A stretch of DNA of 64,000 nt, taken from NCBI GenBank assembly GCA_949317995.1, contig OX439049.1, forward strand, positions 64,779,247 through 64,843,246, read 5' to 3'. The DNA is from Acholoe squamosa (lineage: Eukaryota > Annelida > Polychaeta > Phyllodocida > Polynoidae). The notes beneath the pieces were generated by a model that saw nothing but the letters and a program-made list of their open reading frames with translations, had not been told where the DNA came from and did no database searches. The stretch's first letter is position 1. Every line of letters begins with the position of its first letter. Positions 45,465-55,121 of this stretch are shown here, one piece after another. A program made the position numbers and the translations under genes.

Positions 45465-47233
45465 ACACCACCTAGCTCTTTATAAATGGCTAATAGGAAT
45501 GTCTAGTCCCCAGAAATGTATATTTTGAATTAAAATCATGTTTCTATCTTGATTATGACCAACGATATATCGTTTTCAAGATTTTTGAAATTTTGGCAGT
45601 CATCTTGAATAATCAAAGATGATCAACAGTGTTATTCAGACATTGTACTGGAAATACTTGTAGAGACCCTGTAGATGAAATTACCCTCAGACATGTTAAT
45701 TATTCCACTCTAAACCTTGATGCTATGTTGATTTGAACTAAAGCTCATGAGTCAGTACACATGCGTCTTTGACATTTGTGACATTAAATAATCAAAATGG
45801 GTACCTACCACCAACTGATATGTGATGTATCTCAACTTAATACTTTTAGAATTATTTTTTCCTAAGCTATGAATTGGTTGTCTATACTGGTTGGAGCTAG
45901 AAATATAAAATTTGTGCTGACCTAATTAGAAATCCAAAATGGCTGCCAGCAAGTTTTTGACAAATTGCTAATTTTAAATCCTTGACCTCAGAAATGTATA
46001 TATCCTGAACTTAAAATCATGTTTCTATCTTGATTATGACCAGAGATATCCTTTTTCAGATTTTTTGACATTTTGGTGGCCATCTTGAATAAGCAAAAAT
46101 GCTCAAGGGTGACATCCTCACACCCTACTGGAAATGTTCAAAGAGACCTTGTAGATGATAAAAAAATACATATCAGAGAATTTTGGGTTAGGTTAAAAAT
46201 CCCCTCATCACTGCTAGACTATATGTAATGTATATAAATATAGTGAGGCATGTTCACTGGTGAGAGTTCCTAGCCATGTTTGATAGAACATTCAGCACTT
46301 CTGGATAATCTCACTGTAAGTACATATATACATCAATTATCACAATATTTTTCAATTGACAACAAATTTTGTGACAATCTGATTTCTGATTGTTTTGCGA
46401 ATGGATCCTGATTATGAGTTATACATAGAACACTGCCAATGGCATTGCCACTGGCCCTGGGATTATCTTCTTTGGCTAGGGACACTGCATTTGGACATGG
46501 ACGGTTTTTGTTAGAATCTACACTTTGTTCACATTTCATGCCAGATTGAGTTAATTACCAAACATCCAGATTTATTTTAGATCAGCTATTTCAGAAATGC
46601 CTTCATGTTAAAACTGCAAGATCATTTTCAGCCAAGTCTTGAATCATTATATGTGTCAAAGTTAGAAGCAGTCCATACGAAAACTTTTTCACCTCCTAGG
46701 CCATTTGGTCCCACAGATTTCATTATCGAGCAGGCCTATATTGATTGTGGTAAGACCAAACACCTCAAGATTATTATTATTAGGAAAGGAAACAAGAATT
46801 AACTCATTATCTTAATCATTCAACTCTTTAAATTTTAACAAACAGTAATGCCTTTTATTTTAGACCGGAGAACCCTTATAATTTATCTGATTTGCAAGCA
46901 GTAAAATCCAATGCTCAAGGTCCCAAGATTACAGCAAGATATTTGATCCTGCAGTCTGGCAATTTCTGAGGGCCTCACAACGATTTCTGCTGGCAAAACC
47001 GGTGTCCAGTGAGTCTTCGCATTGACTACTATTAGTATACCCAATGGTTGGGTTCAGTAAATCAGTCCTATTTGAAGTTTGCCATCAAGGGCAGACTACC
47101 TTTGCAACATACCTTTACTGCACATTTCTTTTTCATACAGATTTAGGTCATTGGTCTAGGCACAAGGTGCACATTTTGGTGGGCACATATTAAGGTGCAT
47201 CTATTAGAAATACATTAAAAAAAAAATTTGCCC

Positions 47234-50200
47234 TTAAACTGAGACCTTACAATCCATGAATAATAAGTACCTCAGTCCCTTTTTCTCTATCGTGTAAGTG
47301 TGAATTTTGTTTCCTATTACTTTGAAATTTGTATTAACAGTATGGATAGTTTTTTGTTTCAAAAGAACATCCAAGAAGTCTTTGTGTTCTTGAACGTTTT
47401 GTTTTTCCATGACACACTTTGCACTCCATTTTTTTGATTTTCTTTCACCTATCGAGTCTTTATCATAGCAAATGTAAGTCTTGGAGTTGAGACTTAGAAT
47501 CCCATCACCCTCCCATGCGGATATCAAAAGACCCGGAGTTCTCTGATTGTGAACGTAACTTCTCTGACAACAAGCGAGGGGGATCCATTCTTGCACACCT
47601 TCGGTTTTTATCTTTACAAAAGGGTCTAATTTGTCATCCCACACCGCTGTTGGAATCCAGTTCCATTTCTCTCTAAAGTATGATTCCTGACTGTTTACGG
47701 TTGCAGTTCGACTTTAAAGTGATCTGTGATCAACTCTGTACCCTTTTTGAACCGCCACGAATTGGTTAATAATTCGAAGGTTTGACCTCTAGTGTATTTC
47801 ACAGTGGTGTGTTTTTCTTTGTTGGAAATTGTTTTACCGTATGTGGTGTTCCCCATCAACTTGTAACAGTCTGACAGAATTTTCTCGTTCGCATTCACAT
47901 CACCACGTCTTTGTGCTCTGGTTACTTCGTCTGCAAAACCGGCGAAGGGTTGTCTAGGAAAGTATTCTATGAACATCTGCACTTCGGTGACTATCAAACC
48001 ATGATCCAAATACCACTTAAGAAGAGGTGTTACCAAGAGAACCTTTTTTCCATGGTAACTACCTATCAAGGATCTCTGAGGAGCTTTCAACAGGTTTTCG
48101 TTGTTCGCAAAGTCTGACATGTGAGTTCCTATGTCGGATTTCGAAATGGTCACGTTTCTGAAAATAGGAGTCATTTCTTCGAAGTATTCACGTAGGTGAG
48201 GAGTAGTGATGTCCACCTGAATCAAACAGAACATTTTCCCGTCTTTCACAGAGGATATGATGTCACTCTCTGTCATGGGATTTCAAAACACTTTCAAGTT
48301 GTCGACCTTCCAGTGTTGTTCGGATGCCATAACCTGCGGATCCTGGCATTTCATCTTCCTCCATTCAAACTTCCATACGACGATCAACTTGTGACCCAGA
48401 GCTTTTAAAGTAAGCGCTTACTCTAGCTGTTCTGTCATGTCTCTCGTCCCTGTCTGAAGCACACGGATATCTGTGCAGCGGTATGCACTCGTGAGCGTGG
48501 AACCAACACCTGTGAAATTGGAAAACGGTGTTAGAGGACGGGTGAAAACCCTCTACGCAAATTTTTTGGCAACCTAGAGATACCTCCCCTCTGTTGAAAG
48601 CGTGGCGAAGTTTCACGCTCTGGGTGTGCTCCACTTAGCGCAAACACTCTAAAGCACTCTTAGAGTGTCTTTGCCTAATTTTCGGTTTTAATTCGGTCTC
48701 GGGTCGTCTCACCAGGTAATAACCTGTGCAGTGTGCTTCGCTCATACAGCACAAGTACAGAGAGTTAGCGTCTACACCTAGGATGTGTTCGCATGTTCTC
48801 GCTTCTTCGCCATACTTGTGTTCCCTTATCAGCGTGGTATCCTTCTCATGAAATTTATGGTAGACTATGGAAGTACCCCCGACCATATTTTTTTTTTAAT
48901 CAGAGAGTGGAGGTGGCAGTCAAACTCGTGGAAGGTTACGAACGGTGTCTCTGTGGTTTGAAAAAGGAACTGTAAAGTCAAACCCAGAAGGGAGATTCCG
49001 TCTTTGAACATGTCAATGTTGCGATCCCTGAAAAATTTAGCATGATTATTCAGTGCCTCTATAAAGGGCTTCACGTCTTTGTTGTTGTAGTAGATCTCTG
49101 AAAGTTTGCATGTTGTGTTCGGACCAAACCTTTTCACATTTGGCGTAGTCAGATTCAGACATCTTGGTGCCAGTAAGTTTGCTGTCAAATGCAGATCTTG
49201 GTGGTAGTATTCTGTTTCCAGTTTCCTGGTAGATGTCATCCATTTGTAAGGAAAGTGACCTTTGTGCTGATTTCTGGTGAAAGCTAGTAAATAATTCGCC
49301 TAGTTATAACCAGGTGCCAAATAGTTTACTACGTCCAAGAAAACAGTGTGATGAGTGTAAAGCGCCAAGTATTGATTACTTCTCTTTATGAAGCTGAATT
49401 CTTCGTTCTTTCGGTCTTTGGAGGAGAAGAACGAGTGAAGCTGTACTTTGATCAGATTTAAGTCATAACGCCCCGAGTTGAAACCTACTACCGGAACTTG
49501 GCAGAGATATCTCAAAAGTCTCTTCTTCAGTTCAACTAAAGGGTGTCTTTTCCGAGTTTCAGTGAAGTCGCTGCCAGGAGGACTGAATGCCTCCTCTAGG
49601 TGGAGAGCTTCAGCTATCCTCTCATCTAACTTCGCTAACGGCGGCCGGTAAAGTTCTACCACTGCTTCCCCGATGACCTTGGCGGTGTTGTTTATGTAAT
49701 TCAAAACCCTATTCAACAAGGGGTCGGAATCTGCGTCAGATTGTCTCACGAAGCAGACCGGACCTTCGTGTCCTGGAAAGTCGGATGCAACGCTAGCCGA
49801 CAGAGGGGCATGTTCCCACAGGACTGACACATGTTCGGTCGACAGTTCTTTGGACAGTCTGAAGAAAGCTTTGAAAACGATGGTAATTTTGTAAGGGTAC
49901 ATTTTCGAATTTCCATCGGTAGGAAAAATGGAAAAATCTGCTAGAGCTTTGAAAATCGATTTCGAATTTTGGTAGATTCCACCTACGTATTTCAAGGCAA
50001 CTTGTCTGCAAGGGGAAAGTTGGTTCCTGTGTCTTTTCAGTAAGAACTTAGTCGTGAACACCGACTTACACTCGGGACATTCGTAGATGCTGCCGTATTC
50101 ATTGAAATCTGTAACGAGGGACGCATGAAAGCTGTGTTTCGCGGACAGGTGTAGGTTGACTTTACCTCGGGTGGCCGAAGTTTTGGAAGGAGGTCTGATC

Positions 50201-50480
50201 AGGGTAACTGACCTCTCACTTTACGGGTGGTGTAAACCACTATTTGTATATCGAACAAGTTCTCTAACGTGGGTAAGTTCCTGATGATCAAACCTGGGTT
50301 TCAGGTTTTGCAGTGGAATCGAACTGACACAACAATTTTGAAGCATGTTTGCCGGTCTTGTATAAGTGAAAGGATATGCAGCGAAAGACGCATAACTTGT
50401 CCCTGTTGGGAAAATCTAACACACCTCCTCTCTTGATAAGATTGGGTAATCCCACCCCCTATGGGGAATTCTCTGGGTCC
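47234..50480 (-). pseudogene. Polinton/adintovirus-type family B DNA polymerase, broken
   Basis: Read on the minus strand there is: a diverged N-terminal part (50480-50230); a C2H2-like finger (YECPECKSVF, about 50090); a 3'-5' exonuclease region with NSGRYDLNLI (about 49480) and FLDVVNYLAPG (about 49340); an inserted module with VFQFHRCWFHAHEC (about 48520); polymerase motif A DANSLYLCCM (about 48765); motif B KLMGNTTYGK (about 47850); and a thumb-type stretch EGDGILSLNSKTYICYD (about 47490). In this family the enzyme replicates a linear genome from a protein primer. Stops and frame changes split the region into at least six blocks. I could not find motif C (DTD) between motif B and the thumb, so catalytic sequence is missing. 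Confidence 0.85.
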
Positions 50481-50508
50481 CAATTTTAGGTATTACCCTA
50501 CATTTACC

Positions 50509-50579
<71 letters not shown>

Positions 50580-50580
50580 C
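50509..50580. repeat. (CTAT)n microsatellite
   Basis: About 18 perfect tetranucleotide copies. Open frames with runs of YLSI come from it. Confidence 0.98.
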
Positions 50581-50676
50581 CTGTACACCTATATACACAA
50601 CATATCTACACAAGTATATACACCTACATACACGACATATAAAACATACGTCAACACTATCTCACACATGTCTGAA

Positions 50677-51398
50677 TCAAGTTCTATCAAGAAATTCTAG
50701 GATAATCTCTTTTTTGTTACCCAGTTCTTTCACACCGTCCAGTATCAGAGTTTTCTGGGGTCCTTCGTACCTGCGCACCTGGATGACGTTCTTACCCTTG
50801 TAGTAGCTGACAGCTACATACATCTCACTTTCCGGATCCAGGACGACAAACCATGTGATGTGATTGGGGAGTCCTTGGGAGACCGATCTGTTGCGTATCC
50901 TTACCTCCTCTTGGACGTCAGTGATGTTTGCTATTAGCTTGAGGAGTGCGTCAGTGGTGAAGGTCACTTCAAACTGTCGATGAAGAACTCCAATCTGGGG
51001 ACTGTTGAAGGTGCTGGTGGTACACATTTCACTAGTGGTTTTCTCTTCTTGGACGCCTGGTTGCCACTTTTGGTAAAACTCATCTTGATACCCATAGAGG
51101 GTTTCAAAGTAAGAAGAGTAGGGCCATCAGCAGAACCAGCAACAGGAGCAACGCACGCGTCGGTATCTCGGGACTTCTTGGAACAGGATAACCACACGCC
51201 GTCGGTCTTGGAGGAGGAGTAAGTCAGGGAGGTAGGAAAAAACTCGCTCCGACTCTGCTCGATGTCGGTGTCCCCTGGTGGATTGCAGAAGCCGTTGGTT
51301 CTCAGAGACTTCACGATATCAGTGGTGAGTAGATCGGGTGATCTTTGAGCAACTGCTGGAGAAGTCAACTCCCCCTCCTGTCCCTCTATTCCTGCCAT
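50677..51398 (-). pseudogene. uncharacterised gene of the Polinton-like region, frameshifted
   Basis: The frame 51398-50964 (144 codons) starts MAGIEGQEGELTS and is polar and Ser/Pro-rich, with a basic KKRKP stretch. A second frame, 51027-50677 (116 codons), overlaps its end and continues with a compact-looking domain (VLHRQFEVTFTTDALLKLI, then FVVLDPESEMYVAVSYYKGK). The overlap suggests one gene with a frame change near 51000. The end (YYKGKNVIQVRRYEG, then KTLILDGVKEL) loosely recalls PC4-like single-strand DNA-binding folds; this is only a resemblance. It lies upstream of the polymerase on the same strand. Confidence 0.45.
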
Positions 51399-51408
51399 GT
51401 ACTGGCAG

Positions 51409-51640
51409 CAGCAGCAGTAGTAGCACCTGCATCAGCAGCAGCAGCAGCAGCGGGGGCATAAAACATCAGTGACCAGTAAGGAGATGTATGAGACCCTCCA
51501 TCAACAGTAGCGCCGTTGTCATCATCATCAGCAGCAGCAGTAGTAGCAGCAGCAGTAGCGGTAGCAGGAGCCCGCTACACCATGTGGGTCATAAGCAGGA
51601 GCAGCTGCGGTAGCATCTTCAGCAGCAGGAGAAAACAATA
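51409..51640. repeat. CAG/GCA trinucleotide-rich tract
   Basis: Interrupted runs of cagcag and cagtag lie at 51409-51460 and 51529-51640, immediately upstream of the minus-strand start at 51398. Confidence 0.9.
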
Positions 51641-51821
51641 AACTCTTGGTCCTTCTCATCTTCCTCAAGAGCTGTAGCTTAGTCAGTCTTCTCCTCATGG
51701 TGAGGGTTGCAGAGAAAGTGTGAGTGAATGAAATTTTCTCCCTCCCTTATGTACTCCTCTGGAGATAAACCCCTTACTGCAGTTTGAATAGATGAAAGGT
51801 GGCTTTGACGTCTCTTAGAAA

Positions 51822-52180
51822 AAGAGGTCTAATCCTGTATTCATAGAGACCCTCGCTCGGTAGGACTCCTATAAATCCTATTTCACCTGTCCTCCACATG
51901 GGAAATAAACAATAGGAGATTCCGGATGAAAAAAAATTAGAAAACTTCACTCCACTCTTAGATCATCAAAGGGAAGGCGGTCCAGAGGAAAATGAGTTCC
52001 AGCAGGATCAAAGTCGGTTTTTGATATCTTTTTGATATCTAGCTCTAATCCTATGATCACAGAGATCCTCACTCAGTAGGGTATCTATAAATCTGATTTC
52101 ACCTGCCTTCCACAGGTGAACCAAACCGTAGGAGGATCCAGATGAAAGGTAGTCTGAATAGGATCAGAAAACTTCAAAGA
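51822..52180 (+). promoter_or_regulatory. duplicated promoter-like cassettes (pair 1)
   Basis: Two related blocks of about 130 bp (51822-51955 and about 52050-52180) share tctaatcct, cagagatcctcactc / tagagaccctcgctc, a TATA-like cctataaatcc / tctataaatct, atttcacctg, and a tail aggatccagatgaaa / agattccggatgaaa. No long open frame follows on the + strand. They lie between divergent genes of the polymerase-bearing element. Confidence 0.5.
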
Positions 52181-52254
52181 GTAGTTGGTCCCATTTACAC
52201 ACCCCCTGTTAACAAGGGGAGGAGTAGAAATTAAGGAATCTCATAATACCTTAA

Positions 52255-52430
52255 CGAGCGAGCCTACCTCACCTGTAAAGCGCATTAAGATAATTATCAC
52301 AGGTCTTAACTCCCTGTAACCCCACCTAAATACAGTTATCACAATACCTTTACACAGAAGGGAAGCAATCACTCGTAATCCCACCAAATACACTTGTCAC
52401 AGTGTCTTTCCTCCTGTTTGATGTCAACAG
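52255..52430. repeat. diverged short repeats (ccacctaaatacagttatcaca)
   Basis: Three loose copies contain taattatcacaggtctt, ctaaatacagttatcacaat and caaatacacttgtcacagtg. They form part of the non-coding centre of the element. Confidence 0.65.
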
Positions 52431-52448
52431 ATCCAAAGGGTCATGCTG

Positions 52449-52553
52449 ATAAGTCGCTACACAGAAAGGTAAAGGTGGTGGGGAGTATCCAACTGGAAAT
52501 AGGATTAAATCACCCTATATAAAGCACCCCGATTTCTCTTGAAAGGATATATC
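52449..52553 (+). promoter_or_regulatory. TATA cassette upstream of the death-fold gene (pair 2, copy a)
   Basis: aagtcgctacacagaaagg and ggtggggagtat are followed by the TATA box ccctatataaagcacc (about 52513-52528), 170 bp before the ATG at 52697. It is closely matched at 53517-53605. Confidence 0.7.
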
Positions 52554-52696
52554 AATGTTGACCACTATGACTACCGCGCCTACCACCAGTTCCTCCACCG
52601 TCACCAGCACCGCCACATCACCTACCCGCCGGCTGCCTGGCTACCTGCCTGCCTACCGACCTTCATTGAGTGCTTTCTGAAGTTTTTGCAGACAAG

Positions 52697-53363
52697 ATGA
52701 GTCTTGAAAATCCTTCCTCCCTATCTTCCTCTGACATATGTGAAGTGAGTGCACATGCTGAAGGTATCACGGGCGAGATGAATTTTGGATACAGTGACCA
52801 TTTGCTTCATGAAATAGGAAGGAAGCTAGTTGGATCTTAGAGGAATTTTGGAATCTACTTGGGGATTTCCTATGATCGTCTGGAGAAGCTGGTCGTTATC
52901 AAGACGGTGCAGGATATGTGTATGGAGATGTTCAAAACTTGGTGGTCTGAAACTACGCCTCATGCCAGATGGGGAGAACTCCACCATGCCTACATCAGTG
53001 TTCATCGACAAGATCTGTTGCTTCAGTCGTAGAACTTTTTCAAGATGTACAACTTGGATTACAACAACCCTGACCTGTTTTTAATGGAGAGGTACTTAAT
53101 CACCATCTCTATCCAGGGAGTGGAAAGATATGGGGTTGTATTTAGGATTTATGTCTGAGAAACTAACTACCATCGCTCAACAACCGGAACAAGATCTATC
53201 TCTCCACTCCTTCAAAGTGTTGAAAATGTGGCAAGCTGAACCCAGCAGTACACATCGTCAGCTCATTCGAGTGCTGATGGATGACATGAGAAGGGTTGAC
53301 GTGGCCAGATATATATTGCTTCACTTTGAAAACAAAGAAAAAGAGATGACACCTGGAGAATGA
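52697..53363 (+). pseudogene. protein with one clear and one probable death-fold domain, broken
   Basis: The ATG at 52697 follows a TATA cassette and a leader shared with the next gene. The first reading block shows helices and spacing like a death-type domain (HLLHEIGRKLVG, then LGISYDRLEKLVVI, then MFKTWWSE); I rate this match as moderate. A second, clearer one ends the gene in another frame (EWKDMGLYLGFMSEKL, LHSFKVLKMWQAEPSST, LIRVLMDDMRRVDVARYIL; stop 53361-53363). In the family such six-helix domains assemble apoptosis and innate-immune signalling complexes. TAG codons at 52838 and 53030 and a frame change near 53100 break it. Placement beside a viral-type polymerase suggests a captured host modulator of cell death; that is inference. 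Confidence 0.65.
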
Positions 53364-53516
53364 TTGTGGAAAGTAAATCGATTTTCATGATTTAAGGCGT
53401 ACTTACATATATCAAGCACACCCTTCTAATACAGTAACTGCAGACAGTTTCCACCTGTGGGAAGGGAGTGGCCTATTATGTGAAGGAGGCGTGGGTGTGC
53501 ACCCCGGGGATCCTGA

Positions 53517-53605
53517 TCTTAAGTCGCTACACAGGAAGGTGGTGGGTCGTGATGGAGACGGGGAGTATGCAGCTGGAAAGCAGATTAAACACACCTATAT
53601 AAAGC
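53517..53605 (+). promoter_or_regulatory. TATA cassette upstream of the 53744 gene (pair 2, copy b)
   Basis: aagtcgctacacaggaaggt, ggggagtat and the TATA box acctatataaagcac (about 53598-53609) repeat the cassette at 52449-52553. The similarity continues, more weakly, through the leader (cattacctacctacc, then gacaagagaATG) to the start codon. Confidence 0.7.
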
Positions 53606-53743
53606 ACTCACGTCATGTCTATGGTGTCTCATTTACCACCTTGCCTGGCACTGGTACATCCACACTTGACACAGCTACTACCACCGTCTTCACTGGCCCC
53701 ACCACATTACCTACCTACCTTTCTGCCCACGTGCGACAAGAGA

Positions 53744-54037
53744 ATGACCAAGTATGTACGTTTTGCCAATTTATCCAGGAGACTCAACACTTTCAACTCA
53801 TTTATGTGTAATAAACCCGTTCTTTCTCAGAGAAACTCGCCACCCACGGATTCTTTTACATCGGAGGTAAGGACGTTGTTCAATGCTACCAATCTGGAGT
53901 CACTATACACACTTTGCCGTGGAACATTTCGGACATTCTCCTACCTGCTGAGTTCACTGAGCAAAAATTTGCTGACGGAAATCCTAAAGAAATTAAACTC
54001 TCTGGATAATGAGTTGCAGCTTCTCAGAATGAACTGA
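53744..54037 (+). CDS. 97-residue protein of unknown function in the Polinton-like region
   Basis: The frame is intact from the ATG at 53744 to TGA at 54037. I chose this ATG because it aligns with the start of the neighbouring death-fold gene after a shared promoter and leader; the longer frame from 53615 would run through the leader. The product begins MTKYVRFANLSRRLNTF and ends in a helical, leucine-rich half (LESLYTLCRGTFRTFSYLLS, then LTEILKKLNSLDNELQLL). I do not recognise it. A small helical adaptor or a decayed death-fold relative are possibilities. AATAAA follows at 54261-54266. Confidence 0.5.
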   Translation: MTKYVRFANLSRRLNTFNSFMCNKPVLSQRNSPPTDSFTSEVRTLFNATNLESLYTLCRGTFRTFSYLLSSLSKNLLTEILKKLNSLDNELQLLRMN

Positions 54038-54244
54038 GAAGTGGGGAAATACGTCTCTCCTTTTGGACAACCAGCGTCGCAGAACACAGTAGATAAATGA
54101 GGAACAACATATATAAACCAGACACCACCATAGATTCACCAGGGACAAGGACCTACCACAATGTATCATGATTTATGTATAGATAAGACACCAAGATAGT
54201 TTGTATGTGAGCTTCTATTCACCGCCTTGTAAATGTAATTGAAC

Positions 54245-54490
54245 AAAATGAAACATATGAAATAAAATTATGACAAATAAAAGTTAAATGTGTACTGCTC
54301 CATGTGTGGGTTCTATGATATTCCTTTCCTATATTCAACTATGATATGTAGAGAGTGTGGACTTGTATTTAATGACATGTAAATATAATCGCTCGAAAAT
54401 GAAATTATGGCAAATAAAAGTGGAATGTGTACTACTCCATATGTGGGTTCTATTGTATTCCTATTTAATATTCAACTACCTTATGTAAGT
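54245..54490. repeat. tandem duplication of the poly(A)-signal segment, about 145-bp offset
   Basis: aaattatgacaaataaaagt to gtgtgggttctatgat at 54264-54320 is repeated at about 54402-54458 (aaattatggcaaataaaagt). Both copies hold AATAAA. Confidence 0.85.
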
Positions 54491-54960
54491 TTTATTTCCA
54501 GTGGACCTGCCCCTGCCCCAAGGGATGGGTCTTTGGTTAAGATAATTAATTTCCCCCCAAAAAGGGCCCCCCAAAGGCCTCCCAAAAGACCCCCCAAAAG
54601 ACCCCCCAAATGTTTTTCAATTTTTTTTTTTTTTTTGGCAAGCTGTCAGCTTGCCTTTTTTTATTTATAAAAAAATATCTCACTATAGTCACACCCTCAA
54701 CTACATAATAAACCACACCTCTTTATGCTAATAAGGTCATGTGACTACTTGCATACAGCTGATGGTATGACGTGTGGACAGCCTTGTATCTCCATTTTGG
54801 CAGAAAATTTAAAAAAAAGTCACGTAACCAAATTTCAAATTTCCCTCAAAAATAATGAACTCTGATTGGACCATTCAAATTAGGGTTGTGTGACCTTATT
54901 TGCATAATAGAGGTCATTTGACCTAAACAGCCAGCCAATCAGAGGGTGCCATTTTGGCGG
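54491..54960. other. no gene; C-rich and A/T homopolymer tracts
   Basis: Short ccccaaaagac repeats lie at 54550-54610 and a T run at 54620-54636. After that the sequence is ordinary. Confidence 0.5.
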
Positions 54961-55121
54961 CACAACACAGTGGGTCTGGGTCTCGTGACCATTTTGAATT
55001 TCCCACCAAAAGGGAGGGTTCTGATTGGTCCATTTTGGCACCACACCACAGGGGGTCTAGGTCACGTGACCCCCATTTGAATTTCCCACTAAAAAGGGAG
55101 GCCTCTGATTGGCTGCATCCC
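54961..55121. repeat. two tandem copies of an 81-bp repeat upstream of the receptor gene
   Basis: cacaacacagtgggtctggg (54961) and cacaccacagggggtctagg (55042) head two copies, each ending in aaagggaggg..tctgattgg. The second copy runs over the first in-frame ATG (55109), which argues against that ATG as a start. Confidence 0.85.

Larger units (their letters stand above)
44606..46735 (+). repeat. long dispersed repeat, copy 2, interrupted by an insertion
   Basis: Same content and order as 42242-43740, with an extra segment at about 44890-45464. It ends in ggccatttggtcccacagat like copy 1 (43730). Beyond that it continues to about 46880 with a tail (cctcaagattattattatta) that is also found at 60930-61150. 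Confidence 0.9.

Noticed and set aside
50461..50700. 79-codon frame with YLSIYLSI repeats
   Set aside because: Produced by the CTAT microsatellite.
53491..53811. 106-codon frame over the second TATA cassette
   Set aside because: Covers the promoter and leader. The aligned start at 53744 in another frame is better supported.
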